NCBI RefSeq assembly: GCF_012272695.1
Contig: NZ_CP050902.1
Span: 2,604,001 to 2,668,000, forward strand
DNA: 64,000 nt
Reading direction: 5' to 3'
Source: Nocardioides sp. JQ2195
GTDB lineage: Bacteria > Actinomycetota > Actinomycetes > Propionibacteriales > Nocardioidaceae
Both the position numbers and the translations under genes were made by a program. Shown here piece by piece: positions 26,766-35,747 of the stretch (positions within the stretch are counted from its first letter, which is position 1; each line of letters opens with the position of its first letter). The notes beneath the pieces were generated by a model. The model worked only from the letters and a program-made list of their open reading frames with translations. It ran no database searches and was not told the DNA's origin.

Positions 26766-27947
26766 GTGCTCGTCATTGTTGCTCCCGGCCAAGGTGCCCA
26801 GTCCCCCGGTTTCCTCTCCCCCTGGCTGGAAGACCCGGTCTTCCGGAGCCGCTTCGAGTGGCTCTCCACCGTGGCCGGCATCGACCTGGTGCACTACGGC
26901 ACCGAGGCCGACGCGGAGACCATCCGCAAGACCGAGATCGCCCAGCCGCTGCTGGTCGCCGCCGGCCTGGTCGCCGCCCTCGAGCTGTTCCCACACCCGG
27001 CCGACGCCTTCGGCAAGATCGGAGCCGTCGCCGGTCACAGTGTCGGCGAGCTGACCGCCGCCGCCGGCGCCCGCGCGATCACCGCCGAGCAGGCGATGGT
27101 GCTGGTGCGCGAACGCGGCCGCCTGATGGCCGACGCCGCCGCCCAGCGGGAGACCAGCATGGCCGCCGTGCTCGGTGGCGACCCCGACGAGGTGCTCGCC
27201 GCCCTCGAGAAGCACGGCCTGACCCCGGCCAACAACAACGGACCCGGCCAGATCGTCGCCGCGGGCACGGTCGAGCAGCTCGCCGCCCTGCAGGCCGACC
27301 CGCCGGCCAAGGCCCGCCTGATGCCGCTGTCGGTGGCCGGTGCCTTCCACACCGAGCACATGGCCTCGGCCGTCGACCGGATGGGCAGCCTGGCCGGATC
27401 GGTGTCGACCCACGACCCGCGCACCAAGATCATCTCCAACGCCGACGGCCAGGTGGTCCACGACGGCCGCAAGGTGTTGGCCCGCATCGTCAAGCAGATC
27501 AGCCGCCCGGTGCGCTGGGACCTGTGCATGGAGTCCATGCTCGACCTCGGCGTCACCGGCATCCTCGAGATGCCGCCCGCCGGCACCCTCACCGGCATCG
27601 CCAAGCGCGCGATGAAGGGTGTGGAGACCTTCGCCCTGAAGACCCCCGACCAGCTCGACGACGCCCGGGCCTTCTGCGAGAAGCACGGCGAGGTCTCCGA
27701 GATCAACACCACCCCGACCTGGCGCATGGTGGTCAGCCCGATGAAGGGCACCTTCCACCGCGACGGAACCGCTGCCGAGGCCGTCGACCTGGCCGAGAAC
27801 GCCCGCATCGGCGCGGTCGCCAGCCTGCGCGACAGCGTCGACGTCAACGCCAACCACGGCGGCACGATCGTCGAGTGGCTGGTCGAGGACGGCGACCTGG
27901 TCTCTCCCGGTCAGCCGTTGCTGCGCCTGCACCCGAAGGGGGCATGA
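26766..27947 (+). CDS. fabD: Malonyl-CoA:ACP transacylase with C-terminal BCCP-like domain
   Basis: Loads malonate from CoA onto ACP for fatty acid synthesis. The transacylase domain (1-300) has VAPGQGAQSPG, nucleophile Ser92 in GHSVGE and His195 in AFHTEHM. At 393 residues it is ~80 longer than usual. Residues 318-390 (VVSPMKGTFHR, GGTIVEWLVEDG, PGQPLLRL) match the biotinyl/lipoyl fold of BCCP, but the EAMKM motif reads ASLRD, with Arg355 at the biotinyl-Lys position. So it is probably an unmodified docking or structural domain. GTG 26766 is the start, giving LVIVAPGQG. The stop overlaps fabH. Confidence 0.9.
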   Translation: MLVIVAPGQGAQSPGFLSPWLEDPVFRSRFEWLSTVAGIDLVHYGTEADAETIRKTEIAQPLLVAAGLVAALELFPHPADAFGKIGAVAGHSVGELTAAAGARAITAEQAMVLVRERGRLMADAAAQRETSMAAVLGGDPDEVLAALEKHGLTPANNNGPGQIVAAGTVEQLAALQADPPAKARLMPLSVAGAFHTEHMASAVDRMGSLAGSVSTHDPRTKIISNADGQVVHDGRKVLARIVKQISRPVRWDLCMESMLDLGVTGILEMPPAGTLTGIAKRAMKGVETFALKTPDQLDDARAFCEKHGEVSEINTTPTWRMVVSPMKGTFHRDGTAAEAVDLAENARIGAVASLRDSVDVNANHGGTIVEWLVEDGDLVSPGQPLLRLHPKGA

Positions 27948-28951
27948 CGATGGCCACCCTGACCACGGCGACCGGTTCCGCCCACTCGAGGATCCTCGGC
28001 ATCGGCGCCTACCGTCCGCGTCGCGTGGTGCCCAACTCCGAGGTGGTCGAGGCGATCGACTCCAGCGACGAGTGGATCCAGCAACGCTCCGGCATCAAGA
28101 CCCGCGGCTTCGCCGACGACGACGAGACCGTGACGATGATGTCGGTCGCGGCAGCCAAGCAGGCACTCGACCACGCCGGCCTCGAGCCCGAGCAGATCGA
28201 CTGCGTCATCGTGGCCACCGTCAGCCACCTGATGCAGACGCCCGCGGCAGCCACCCTCATCGCGCACGAGCTGGGCACCAAGGGCGCAGCCGCCTTCGAC
28301 ATCTCCGCGGCCTGCGCCGGCTTCTGCCACGGTGTCTCCCTCGCCGCCGACATGATCCGCGGCGGGTCCTCGCGCAACGTGCTGGTCGTCGGCGTCGAGC
28401 GCCTCTCCGACATCACCAGCCCCACCGACCGGGGCACCGCCTTCATCTTCGCCGACGGCGCCGGCGCGGTCGTGGTCGGACCGTCCGACACCCCCGGCAT
28501 CGGCCCGGTCGTGTGGGGCTCCGACGGTGAGCACTACGACTACATCCGGCAGAACCACGACTGGCGCGACGTGATCGCCTCCGACTCCCCCGCGATGCCG
28601 CACCTGGTCATGGAGGGGAGCGCTGTCTTCCGCTGGGCGGCGTTCGAGATGGCGAAGGTCGCCAAGGAGGCCCTCGACCGGGCCGGCATCACCGCCGACC
28701 AGCTCGACGTCTTCGTGCCCCACCAGGCCAACAACCGCATCACCGACACGATGGCCCGCTCGATGAAGCTGCCCGACACAGTGCGCATCGCCCGCGACAT
28801 CGTCGACCAGGGCAACACCTCGGCCGCCTCCGTGCCGATGGCCCTCGAGCGGATGGTCGCCGACGGCCAGGCCCGCAGCGGGGACACCGCACTGCTCATC
28901 GCCTTCGGTGCCGGCCTGGCCTACGCCGCCCAGGTCGTCACCCTTCCCTGA
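27944..28951 (+). CDS. fabH: 3-oxoacyl-ACP synthase III
   Basis: Starts fatty acid chains by condensing an acyl-CoA with malonyl-ACP. The 335-residue product has the catalytic triad: Cys in ISAACAGF, His in VPHQANNRI and Asn in DQGNTSAAS. The conserved RSGI and the C-terminal IAFGAGLAYAAQ are present. ATG 27944 overlaps the fabD stop (ATGA); a second ATG at 27950 has better spacing from AAGGGGG. Actinobacterial FabH usually prefers branched primers, which cannot be read from sequence alone. Confidence 0.95.
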   Translation: MTMATLTTATGSAHSRILGIGAYRPRRVVPNSEVVEAIDSSDEWIQQRSGIKTRGFADDDETVTMMSVAAAKQALDHAGLEPEQIDCVIVATVSHLMQTPAAATLIAHELGTKGAAAFDISAACAGFCHGVSLAADMIRGGSSRNVLVVGVERLSDITSPTDRGTAFIFADGAGAVVVGPSDTPGIGPVVWGSDGEHYDYIRQNHDWRDVIASDSPAMPHLVMEGSAVFRWAAFEMAKVAKEALDRAGITADQLDVFVPHQANNRITDTMARSMKLPDTVRIARDIVDQGNTSAASVPMALERMVADGQARSGDTALLIAFGAGLAYAAQVVTLP

Positions 28952-29021
28952 TCGATCCGCACCACCTGTTTTCACCTGCACGACCCGCCCATTTCCCGCA
29001 ACACACAAGGAGAAACCCAGC

Positions 29022-29267
29022 ATGGCCACCACCGAAGAGATCCGCTCCGACCTCGCCGAGATCGTCAACGAGGTCGCCGGCATCCCCGCCGATGACGTGC
29101 AGCTGGAGAAGTCGTTCGTCGACGACCTCGACGTCGACTCGCTGTCCATGGTCGAGGTCGTCGTGGCCGCCGAGGAGAAGTTCGGCGTCTCGATCCCCGA
29201 CGACCAGGTGAAGAACCTCAAGACCGTCGGCGACGCCGTGTCGTTCATCGAGAACGCCGCCAGCTGA
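29022..29267 (+). CDS. acpP: Acyl carrier protein
   Basis: The 81-residue, acidic, helical carrier of growing acyl chains. The phosphopantetheine attachment is Ser40 in DDLDVDSLSMVE. AAGGAG at 29008-29013 sits 8 nt before the ATG. It lies between fabH and fabF with 70- and 59-bp gaps, each holding its own ribosome-binding site, which fits the higher expression ACP needs. Confidence 0.97.
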   Translation: MATTEEIRSDLAEIVNEVAGIPADDVQLEKSFVDDLDVDSLSMVEVVVAAEEKFGVSIPDDQVKNLKTVGDAVSFIENAAS

Positions 29268-29326
29268 CCCAGCCCACCCAAGCCCGCGCCCCTCGGGGCC
29301 CGCATCCACCATCACGAAGGAACCGC

Positions 29327-30577
29327 ATGTCACTCAAGCGCGTGGTCGTCACCGGACTCGGCACCACCAACCCTGTCGGCGGAGACGTCGCCAGCACCTG
29401 GTCGGCGCTCCTGGCCGGCACCTCCGGCGTACGTCGTCTCGACGACGAGTGGGCAGCCGACATCCCGGTCAAGATCGCCGGCCGGATCGCGGTCGAGCCC
29501 GCTGAGGTGCTCGACCGGGTCAAGGCCCGCCGCCTCGACCGGTCGGCACAGTTCGCGATGGTCGCCGCCATGGAGGCATGGCGCGACGCGGGCCTCGAGG
29601 GTGTCGAGCTCGACGGCACCCGCACCGGCGTGGCCGTGGCCTCCGGGATCGGCGGGGTGACCACCCTGCTGTCCAACTACGACGCGCTCAAGGAGAAGGG
29701 CGCCCGCCGGGTCTCCCCCCTCTCCGTGCCGATGCTGATGCCGAACGCACCGGCCGCCAACGTCGGGCTCTACGTCGGCGCACGCGGCGCCGTCAACGCG
29801 CCCACCTCGGCCTGCGCATCGGGCAATGAAGCCATCTCGATGGCCATCGACCAGATCCGCCTCGGCCGCGCCGACGTGGTCGTCGCGGGCGGCACCGAAG
29901 CCGCGATCCACCCGCTGCCGATGGCCGCCTTCGCGCAGATGATGGCACTGTCCAAGACCGGCAGCGAGGAGGGCGGCGACCCGACCTCGGTCTCGCGCCC
30001 GTGGGACACCGGCCGCGACGGCTTCGTCCTCGGCGAGGGCGCCGGCATCCTGGTGCTCGAGTCCGAGGAGCACGCGCTGGCCCGCGGCGCCACGATCTAC
30101 GCCCAGGTGATGGGCTCGGGCATCAGCAACGACGCCCACGACATTGCCCAGCCCGACCCCGAGGGTCGCGGCGGCACCCGCGCCATCCAGCTCGCGATCG
30201 AGGCCGGCGACTTCAGCCCCAGCGACGTCAAGCACGTCAACGCCCACGCCACCTCCACCCCGCAGGGTGACGTGGCGGAGGGCCTGATGCTCCACGCCAC
30301 CCTCGGCGACGCGGTCGACAGCTGTGTGGTGACCAGCACCAAGTCGATGACCGGCCACCTGCTCGGTGGCGCCGGCGCCCTCGAGGCGGTGGCGACGGTG
30401 CTCGCGATCCGCGACCGGGTCAGCCCGCCGACGATCAACCTCGACAACCTCGATCCCCTGGTCGAGCTCGACATCGCCACCAAGGCGCGCGACCTGCCGA
30501 CCGGTGACATCGTGGCGCTGAACAACTCCTTCGGCTTCGGTGGAGCCAACGTCGCCGTCGCGTTCGGGAGCATCTGA
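29327..30577 (+). CDS. fabF: 3-oxoacyl-ACP synthase II
   Basis: Elongating condensing enzyme, 416 residues. Catalytic Cys in PTSACASGNEA, His in NAHATSTPQGD and His in SMTGHLLGGAGA; the C-terminal NNSFGFGGANV is typical. AAGGA lies upstream of the ATG. The stop overlaps the accD start by one base (TGATG), so the two are coupled. Confidence 0.97.
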   Translation: MSLKRVVVTGLGTTNPVGGDVASTWSALLAGTSGVRRLDDEWAADIPVKIAGRIAVEPAEVLDRVKARRLDRSAQFAMVAAMEAWRDAGLEGVELDGTRTGVAVASGIGGVTTLLSNYDALKEKGARRVSPLSVPMLMPNAPAANVGLYVGARGAVNAPTSACASGNEAISMAIDQIRLGRADVVVAGGTEAAIHPLPMAAFAQMMALSKTGSEEGGDPTSVSRPWDTGRDGFVLGEGAGILVLESEEHALARGATIYAQVMGSGISNDAHDIAQPDPEGRGGTRAIQLAIEAGDFSPSDVKHVNAHATSTPQGDVAEGLMLHATLGDAVDSCVVTSTKSMTGHLLGGAGALEAVATVLAIRDRVSPPTINLDNLDPLVELDIATKARDLPTGDIVALNNSFGFGGANVAVAFGSI

Positions 30578-31998
30578 TGACTGCCACGGCCGTCCGCACG
30601 AAGCTGCCCCGCGAGGAGGACCCGCGCAACCCGAAGCACCGGTTGGCCGCGTTCTTCGACGACGGCTCCGTCGAGCTGCTCACCGAGGACGACGACTCGG
30701 GGATGCTCGCCGCGAAGGGCCTGGTCGACGGTGCCCCCGTGGTCGCCTTCTGCTCCGACGCCACCGTCATGGGGGGCGCGATGGGCGAGGTCGGCTGCAA
30801 GGAGGTGGTGATCGCCTACGAGCGTGCCCTCGCTGACGGCGTACCCGTCGTCGGGCTGTGGCACTCCGGTGGCGCCCGCCTCGCGGAGGGCGTGCTGTCG
30901 CTGCACGCGGTCGGCGAGATCTTCCACATCATGACCCGGGCCTCCGGCAAGATCCCGCAGATCTCCGTCGTCCTCGGCCCGGCCGCCGGCGGCGCCGCCT
31001 ACGGTCCCGCCCTGACCGACGTGGTGATCCTCGGCCCCCAGGGCCGCATCTTCGTCACCGGTCCCGACGTGGTCCGTTCGGTCACCGGCGAGGACGTCGA
31101 CATGGCGCGCCTCGGCGGTCCCGAGCCGCACGGGCGCCGCTCCGGCGTCGTCCACATCCTCACCGAGACCGAGGCCGAGGCGCTCGAGAGCGGACGCCGG
31201 GTGGCCAGCCTGCTCGGTGCCCAGGGCACGATGGACCTGGACGCCGTCCCGGACCGTGACCTGTCCGCCGTGCTCCCCGAGTCGAAGAAGCGCGCCTACG
31301 ACGTGCACCCGCTCGTCGAGGAGGTCCTCGACACCGACACGGTGCAGGAGCTGCACGCCCGCTGGGCGCCCAACATCGTCACCTCGCTGGGTCGCATGGG
31401 TGGCCGCACGGTCGGTGTGATCGCCAACAACCCGATGCGCCTGGGCGGCTGCCTGGACTCCGCCTCGGCCGAGAAGGCCTCCCGCTTCGTGCGCATGTGT
31501 GACGCCTTCGGCGTCCCCCTGATCGTCCTGGTCGACGTGCCCGGCTACCTGCCCGGTGTCGGGCAGGAGTGGGACGGCGTCGTACGCCGTGGTGCCAAGC
31601 TGCTGCACGCCTTCGGCGAGGCCGTGGTCCCCCGCGTGACCCTGGTGACCCGCAAGACCTACGGCGGCGCCTACATCGCGATGAACTCGCGCTCGCTGGG
31701 TGCCACCCGCGTCTTCGCCTGGCCCGGTGCCGAGGTGGCCGTGATGGGCGCCGTGGCGGCGATCCGGATCCTGCACCGCCGCAAGCTGGCCGAGGTCGCC
31801 CCCGACATCCGTCCGCAGGTGGAGGCCGAGCTGGCCGCCGAGCACGAGCGCATCGCGGGTGGCGTCGAGAAGGCCGTCGAGATCGGTGTCGTCGACGAGA
31901 TCGTCGAGCCGGCAGCCACGCGTTCCGCGCTCGCCCGTGCCCTGGCCGGTGCCGCCGACCCCAACGCCCGCGGCGACCACGGCAACATCCCCCTCTGA
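30577..31998 (+). CDS. accD: Acyl-CoA carboxylase carboxyltransferase (AccD/PccB type)
   Basis: A 473-residue carboxyltransferase beta subunit that moves CO2 from biotin to acetyl- or propionyl-CoA. The two crotonase-like halves are visible: GLWHSGGARLAEGV with VVLGPAAGGAAYGP, and LVDVPGYLPGVGQEW with RKTYGGAYIAMNS. Its place at the end of the fab operon mirrors accD6 after kasB in mycobacteria, suggesting malonyl-CoA supply. The biotin-carrying alpha subunit is not in the window. A 38-bp palindrome at 32073-32110 probably ends the operon. Confidence 0.9.
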   Translation: MTATAVRTKLPREEDPRNPKHRLAAFFDDGSVELLTEDDDSGMLAAKGLVDGAPVVAFCSDATVMGGAMGEVGCKEVVIAYERALADGVPVVGLWHSGGARLAEGVLSLHAVGEIFHIMTRASGKIPQISVVLGPAAGGAAYGPALTDVVILGPQGRIFVTGPDVVRSVTGEDVDMARLGGPEPHGRRSGVVHILTETEAEALESGRRVASLLGAQGTMDLDAVPDRDLSAVLPESKKRAYDVHPLVEEVLDTDTVQELHARWAPNIVTSLGRMGGRTVGVIANNPMRLGGCLDSASAEKASRFVRMCDAFGVPLIVLVDVPGYLPGVGQEWDGVVRRGAKLLHAFGEAVVPRVTLVTRKTYGGAYIAMNSRSLGATRVFAWPGAEVAVMGAVAAIRILHRRKLAEVAPDIRPQVEAELAAEHERIAGGVEKAVEIGVVDEIVEPAATRSALARALAGAADPNARGDHGNIPL

Positions 31999-32043
31999 CC
32001 CACCACGCCCACTCCCCACCGCCCACTCCCCGTGTGACGCGGT

Positions 32044-32079
32044 GTCCATGTCACTGTCCGTGTCACTGTCCATGTCACT
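32044..32079. repeat. 12-bp tandem repeat (GTCCATGTCACT)
   Basis: Three copies start at 32044, 32056 and 32068, the second with one change; the last runs into the left arm of the palindrome. Confidence 0.85.
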
Positions 32080-32110
32080 GTGCACGTGACCGGTCACGTG
32101 CACAGTGACA
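32073..32110. terminator. 38-bp perfect palindrome after the fab operon
   Basis: Left arm TGTCACTGTGCACGTGACC (32073-32091) is followed directly by its exact complement to 32110, with no loop or T-tract. Placed 75 bp after accD, it is probably a transcription terminator, though such symmetry could also bind protein. Confidence 0.6.
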
Positions 32111-32167
32111 CCAGCACCGCGCACGAGCCGCCGAACCCCGGCGAGACGCGGGGGATAGCCTGCGTCC

Positions 32168-33037
32168 ATGACCTACGAGACCCTGCGCTACGACGTCACC
32201 GACGGCATCCTGACGCTCACCCTGGACCGGCCCGAGCAGATGAACTCGTTCACGGTCACCATGGCCGACGAGCTGGAGGCCGCGTTCCGCCGGGCCAGTG
32301 AGGACGACGAGGTCCGCGCGATCGTGGTGACCGGGGCCGGCAAGGCGTTCTGTGCGGGCATGGACCTGACCCGCGAGGGCAACGTCTTCGGGCTCGACGA
32401 GAGCCAGTCACCCACGCTCGACGACCTGCGTGAGCGCCGCGACGACCCGGCCATCGCCGACGGCGTGCGCGACACCGGCGGCCGGGTCACGCTCGCGATC
32501 TTCGAGTGCAAGAAGCCGGTCATCGCAGCCGTCAACGGCGCCGCGGTCGGCATCGGCGCCACGATGCTGTGCGCCATGGACGTCCGGCTGGCCTCCGAGA
32601 AGGCCCGCATCGGGTTCGTCTTCGGCCGGATCGGAATCACCCCCGAAGCGGCCTCGACCTGGTTCCTGCCCCGCATCGTCGGCATATCCCAGGCCCTGGA
32701 GTGGATCTACTCCGCCGACATCCTCACCGCGGAGGAGGCGCGCGAGGGCGGTCTGGTCAAGTCGGTGCACCCGGCCGACGAGCTGTTGGACGCGGCGTAC
32801 GCCCTGGCCCACAAGTTCACCAGGAACCGCTCCCCGGTCGGGGTCGCCCTGGCCCGTCAGATGCTCTACCGCAACAGTGCGGCGCCGCACCCGATGGTGG
32901 CCCACGAGGTCGACTCGCTGTCGATGTTCTACACCTCGATCGGCGACGGCAAGGAAGGGGTCGCAGCCTTTCTCGAGAAGCGCGACCCCGAGTTCACCAG
33001 CAAGGCCTCGGAGATGCCCCCGTTCCACCCCTGGTGA
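32168..33037 (+). CDS. Enoyl-CoA hydratase/isomerase family protein
   Basis: A 289-residue crotonase-fold enzyme of acyl-CoA metabolism. Oxyanion-hole segments are AFCAGMDLTREG and VNGAAVGIGATM. The first catalytic Glu of true hydratases is not evident; the GITPEAAST loop contributes the second, so it may be an isomerase-like or otherwise specialised member. ATG 32168 is preceded at 6 nt by TAGCCT (32156-32161), implying a leaderless message separate from the fab operon. The C-terminal tail (EMPPFHPW) is unremarkable. Confidence 0.88.
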   Translation: MTYETLRYDVTDGILTLTLDRPEQMNSFTVTMADELEAAFRRASEDDEVRAIVVTGAGKAFCAGMDLTREGNVFGLDESQSPTLDDLRERRDDPAIADGVRDTGGRVTLAIFECKKPVIAAVNGAAVGIGATMLCAMDVRLASEKARIGFVFGRIGITPEAASTWFLPRIVGISQALEWIYSADILTAEEAREGGLVKSVHPADELLDAAYALAHKFTRNRSPVGVALARQMLYRNSAAPHPMVAHEVDSLSMFYTSIGDGKEGVAAFLEKRDPEFTSKASEMPPFHPW

Positions 33038-33053
33038 GCGCTGGGCCGGACCG

Positions 33054-33100
33054 CGACGTACGCAGACCGTCGTAGTCAGACCGACGTACGCAGACCGTCG
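33054..33100. repeat. 19-bp direct repeat (CGACGTACGCAGACCGTCG)
   Basis: Two perfect copies at 33054-33072 and 33082-33100, 28 bp apart, between the convergent hydratase and DUF3145 genes. Confidence 0.85.
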
Positions 33101-33199
33101 CACGCCGGCACCGGGGCGGTGCTGTGTCACTCCACAGGCGACCGGTCGCAGCGGGAGTGACACGGACACCGCGTCGCTGCCGATGAGGAGGAGGGACTC

Positions 33200-33724
33200 T
33201 CAGACGACCTGGTGCAGCCAGCGCACCGGAGCGCCGTCACTGGCGTGCCGGAAGGTCTCGAGCTCGTCGTCCCACGGCTTGCCGAGGAGCTTGTCGATCT
33301 CGTTGAGCACGGTGGTGTCGCCCAGTGCCGCCTTGACGACGGCGGCCTTGAGGCGGTCCTCGGGGATCATGATGTCGCCGTGCAGGCCGGTCACCGCGTG
33401 GAAGACGCCGAGCTCGGGGGTGAACGAGTAGCGGCTGCCCTCGGTGCTCGAGGTGGGCTCCTCGGTGATCTCGAAGCGCAGGTGGTTCCAGCCACGCAGG
33501 GCCGAGGCAACAGCAGCAGCCGAGCCGGCGTCCCCCGTCCAGGAGAGCTCGGCACGGTAGGTCCCGGCCTGGGCAGGCTGGGGGGTCCACTCAAGGCTCA
33601 CGGCAACCCCGAGTACGCCGCCCACGGCCCACTCGATGTGTGGGCACAGTGCGGACGGCGCGGAGTGCACGAAGAGGATTCCCCTCGTCGTGGGGCTGCT
33701 GGTGCGCGTTGCAGTCGTGGTCAC
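33200..33724 (-). CDS. DUF3145 family protein
   Basis: A 174-residue DUF3145 protein, conserved across actinobacteria and of unknown function. Recognisable stretches: RGILFVHSAPSALCPHIEWA, ALRGWNHLRFEITEEPT, SYTPELGVFHA-like SRYSFTPELGVFHAVTG and the ending VRWLHQVV. Soluble, mixed alpha/beta. GTG 33724 has AAGGAG 7 nt upstream. It follows the hydrolase gene on the same strand after 146 bp. Confidence 0.88.
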   Translation of the reverse strand: MTTTATRTSSPTTRGILFVHSAPSALCPHIEWAVGGVLGVAVSLEWTPQPAQAGTYRAELSWTGDAGSAAAVASALRGWNHLRFEITEEPTSSTEGSRYSFTPELGVFHAVTGLHGDIMIPEDRLKAAVVKAALGDTTVLNEIDKLLGKPWDDELETFRHASDGAPVRWLHQVV

Positions 33725-33870
33725 TGTGGCTCCTTCATCTCAAGGCGTCGAGATACGCCTTCCCCAGCGGTCTCGCGACAATTCGAGTGGAGTCACCCAA
33801 GTGACAGATGTGTAGTTATGAAGCCATTGTGACCCAAGTTGCCGACCAAAACCAGTCGATCGGCAACTTT

Positions 33871-34794
33871 TCAGCTGTTCTGCGCCTCACCACGTCGCGG
33901 ACCGAGGGCGCCGAGCACGTCGAGCACCTCCTGGGCGACGCCCAGTCCACCCAGGTGGCTCTCGCCGTCCATCGTGAACAGCCGCGCGTCGGGCAGACGA
34001 TCGACCACGTGCCGCCCGTGCGCGAACGGCACGATGTGGTCCGCATCGCCGTGCCACCAGCGCACCGGCACCTGCACGTCGGCGAGCCGGAAGCCCCAGT
34101 CCCGGGTGAACAGCACCAGGTCGTTGAGCGGCGCCGAGCTCTGGAAACGGGTTCCGTTGAGCAGGTCGTCGAGGAACATCGCCTTGAACTCCGGTCGCCC
34201 GAGCAACGTCTTGTCCCCGACCGGCTGGAGCGCTGCGTAGAGAGCCAGCGCCGGGCCGGCCAACGGCTTGACCATCCGGATGGCCTGGGTGAGCGTGATC
34301 CCGAGCGGCACGCGCGCGGCCGAGAGCAACGGAGCCAGGTGCACTGCCAGCTGCACGATGCCGTCGGGCGCGGCGTCCGGGCCCCGGGTGGGAGCCACGC
34401 CGCCCAGAACGGCCACCCCGCGCACCCGCTCGGGCAGCGCGGCCCCGGCGGCCAGCACGTAGGGCCCACCCCCGGAGAGCCCGATCAGGTCGAAGGCCTC
34501 GAGCCCCAGGGTGTCGGCGAAGATCGCCAGGTCGGCCGCCCAGTCGATGACCTGCGGGTAGAGGTGAGTCGTCGACGATCCGATGCCGGGCCGGTCGATG
34601 CCGATGATCCGCAGGCCGTGCGCCACGGCGTACGCCCGGGCCTCGATGGGGATCTGGCGCCGCGCGCCCGGGGTGCCGTGCATCCAGATGACGGGACGCC
34701 CGCTCGTGGAGCCGTACTCGGCGAAGCTCAGGCGCCGGCCGTCACGCACCGCGACAGTCCCCTCGAGGGCCGGGCGGGCCAGACGGTGGCTCAT
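33871..34794 (-). CDS. Alpha/beta hydrolase
   Basis: A 307-residue alpha/beta-hydrolase with the catalytic triad in place: nucleophile in GLSGGGPYVL, acid in WWHGDADHIVP and His in GESHLGGL. Oxyanion strand IWMHGTPGARR. Substrate unknown; the cap region (residues ~130-220) is moderately hydrophobic. ATG 34794 lies 6 nt after TACGAT (reverse strand, 34801-34806), implying a leaderless transcript. The PP2C gene ends just upstream on the same strand. Confidence 0.88.
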   Translation of the reverse strand: MSHRLARPALEGTVAVRDGRRLSFAEYGSTSGRPVIWMHGTPGARRQIPIEARAYAVAHGLRIIGIDRPGIGSSTTHLYPQVIDWAADLAIFADTLGLEAFDLIGLSGGGPYVLAAGAALPERVRGVAVLGGVAPTRGPDAAPDGIVQLAVHLAPLLSAARVPLGITLTQAIRMVKPLAGPALALYAALQPVGDKTLLGRPEFKAMFLDDLLNGTRFQSSAPLNDLVLFTRDWGFRLADVQVPVRWWHGDADHIVPFAHGRHVVDRLPDARLFTMDGESHLGGLGVAQEVLDVLGALGPRRGEAQNS

Positions 34795-34819
34795 GGCGAG
34801 ATCGTACGGCGAGGCGCGC

Positions 34820-35629
34820 TCACGACATCTCGGCGGCCGAGGGGTCCACGACGTTCGCCGGGTCGCGCACAGCCCCCAGCCACTGACCGTCTCCGACGAC
34901 CCGGGGGCCGTCGATCACGTCGACCACCACGCAGGTCACGTTGTCGTTGCCACCGGCCGCCAACGCCTCCGAGACCAGACGGGCCGAGGCCGAGCGCGGG
35001 TCGGCGATGAGCAACCCCTCAGCGATCAGCTCGTCGTCGACGAGGTCGCTCAACCCGTCGCTGCACAACATGATCCGGTCACCGGGCGACACCTCGAGCT
35101 CCAGGACGTCGGCGGCCTCGATCTCTCCGGTGTCGCTGCCCGGCAGCGCGCGCAGGACGACGTTCTTCCAGTGGTGCACCCGCGCCTGGGCAGGCGTGAG
35201 GTGGCCCTCCTCCACCAGCTGCTGCACGAAGGTGTGGTCGGTGGAGAGCTGGACCAGGTGCCCCTCGTGGACGAGGTAGGCCCGGGAGTCCCCGACGTGG
35301 GCCAGCGCCACGCGTGTCCCGTCGGTGGCCACCGCGGTCAAGGTGGTGGCCATACCGGCTCGACGCAGGTCCTTCGCGACACCGTCGAGCAGCTGTCGGC
35401 GGGCCGCGGCCACCGCCTCGGCGAGCGCCGCACGCGGATCCGCGTCCGGCAGGGCCGAGGCACCGGCGGTCACGGCGTACGTCGTGGTTGCGGAGGCGAT
35501 CTCCCCCGCCGCGGCACCGCCGACACCGTCGGCGACCAGGGCCAGGTAGGGGCCGACGAAGCCCGAGTCCTCGTTGTGGTCGCGCACGTGCCCCACGTCG
35601 GTGACACCGACTCCGGTGAATCTCAGCAT
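34820..35629 (-). CDS. PP2C-type Ser/Thr protein phosphatase
   Basis: A 269-residue soluble phosphatase of the PPM/PstP catalytic type, reversing Hanks-kinase phosphorylation. Metal-binding motifs: RDHNEDSG, VADGVGG, AHVGDSRAYL, CSDGLSD and GGNDNVTCVVV. It lacks the C-terminal membrane anchor of PstP. The start is taken at the Met of LRFTGVGVTDVGHV, with AGGGGTG upstream. It is divergent from a membrane protein and 0.8 kb from a membrane Ser/Thr kinase, a natural functional partner. Confidence 0.92.
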   Translation of the reverse strand: MLRFTGVGVTDVGHVRDHNEDSGFVGPYLALVADGVGGAAAGEIASATTTYAVTAGASALPDADPRAALAEAVAAARRQLLDGVAKDLRRAGMATTLTAVATDGTRVALAHVGDSRAYLVHEGHLVQLSTDHTFVQQLVEEGHLTPAQARVHHWKNVVLRALPGSDTGEIEAADVLELEVSPGDRIMLCSDGLSDLVDDELIAEGLLIADPRSASARLVSEALAAGGNDNVTCVVVDVIDGPRVVGDGQWLGAVRDPANVVDPSAAEMS

Positions 35630-35747
35630 GGGCACCCCTGTTCGCAACTGCAGGAAGTAGAGCGGCTGACGGGGGATTCGTCAAGACAATCGTGCCTCGC
35701 TGGCACAAACCCGGCCAAAGCACCCCCGCTGGCCTAACCTGAGCAGC

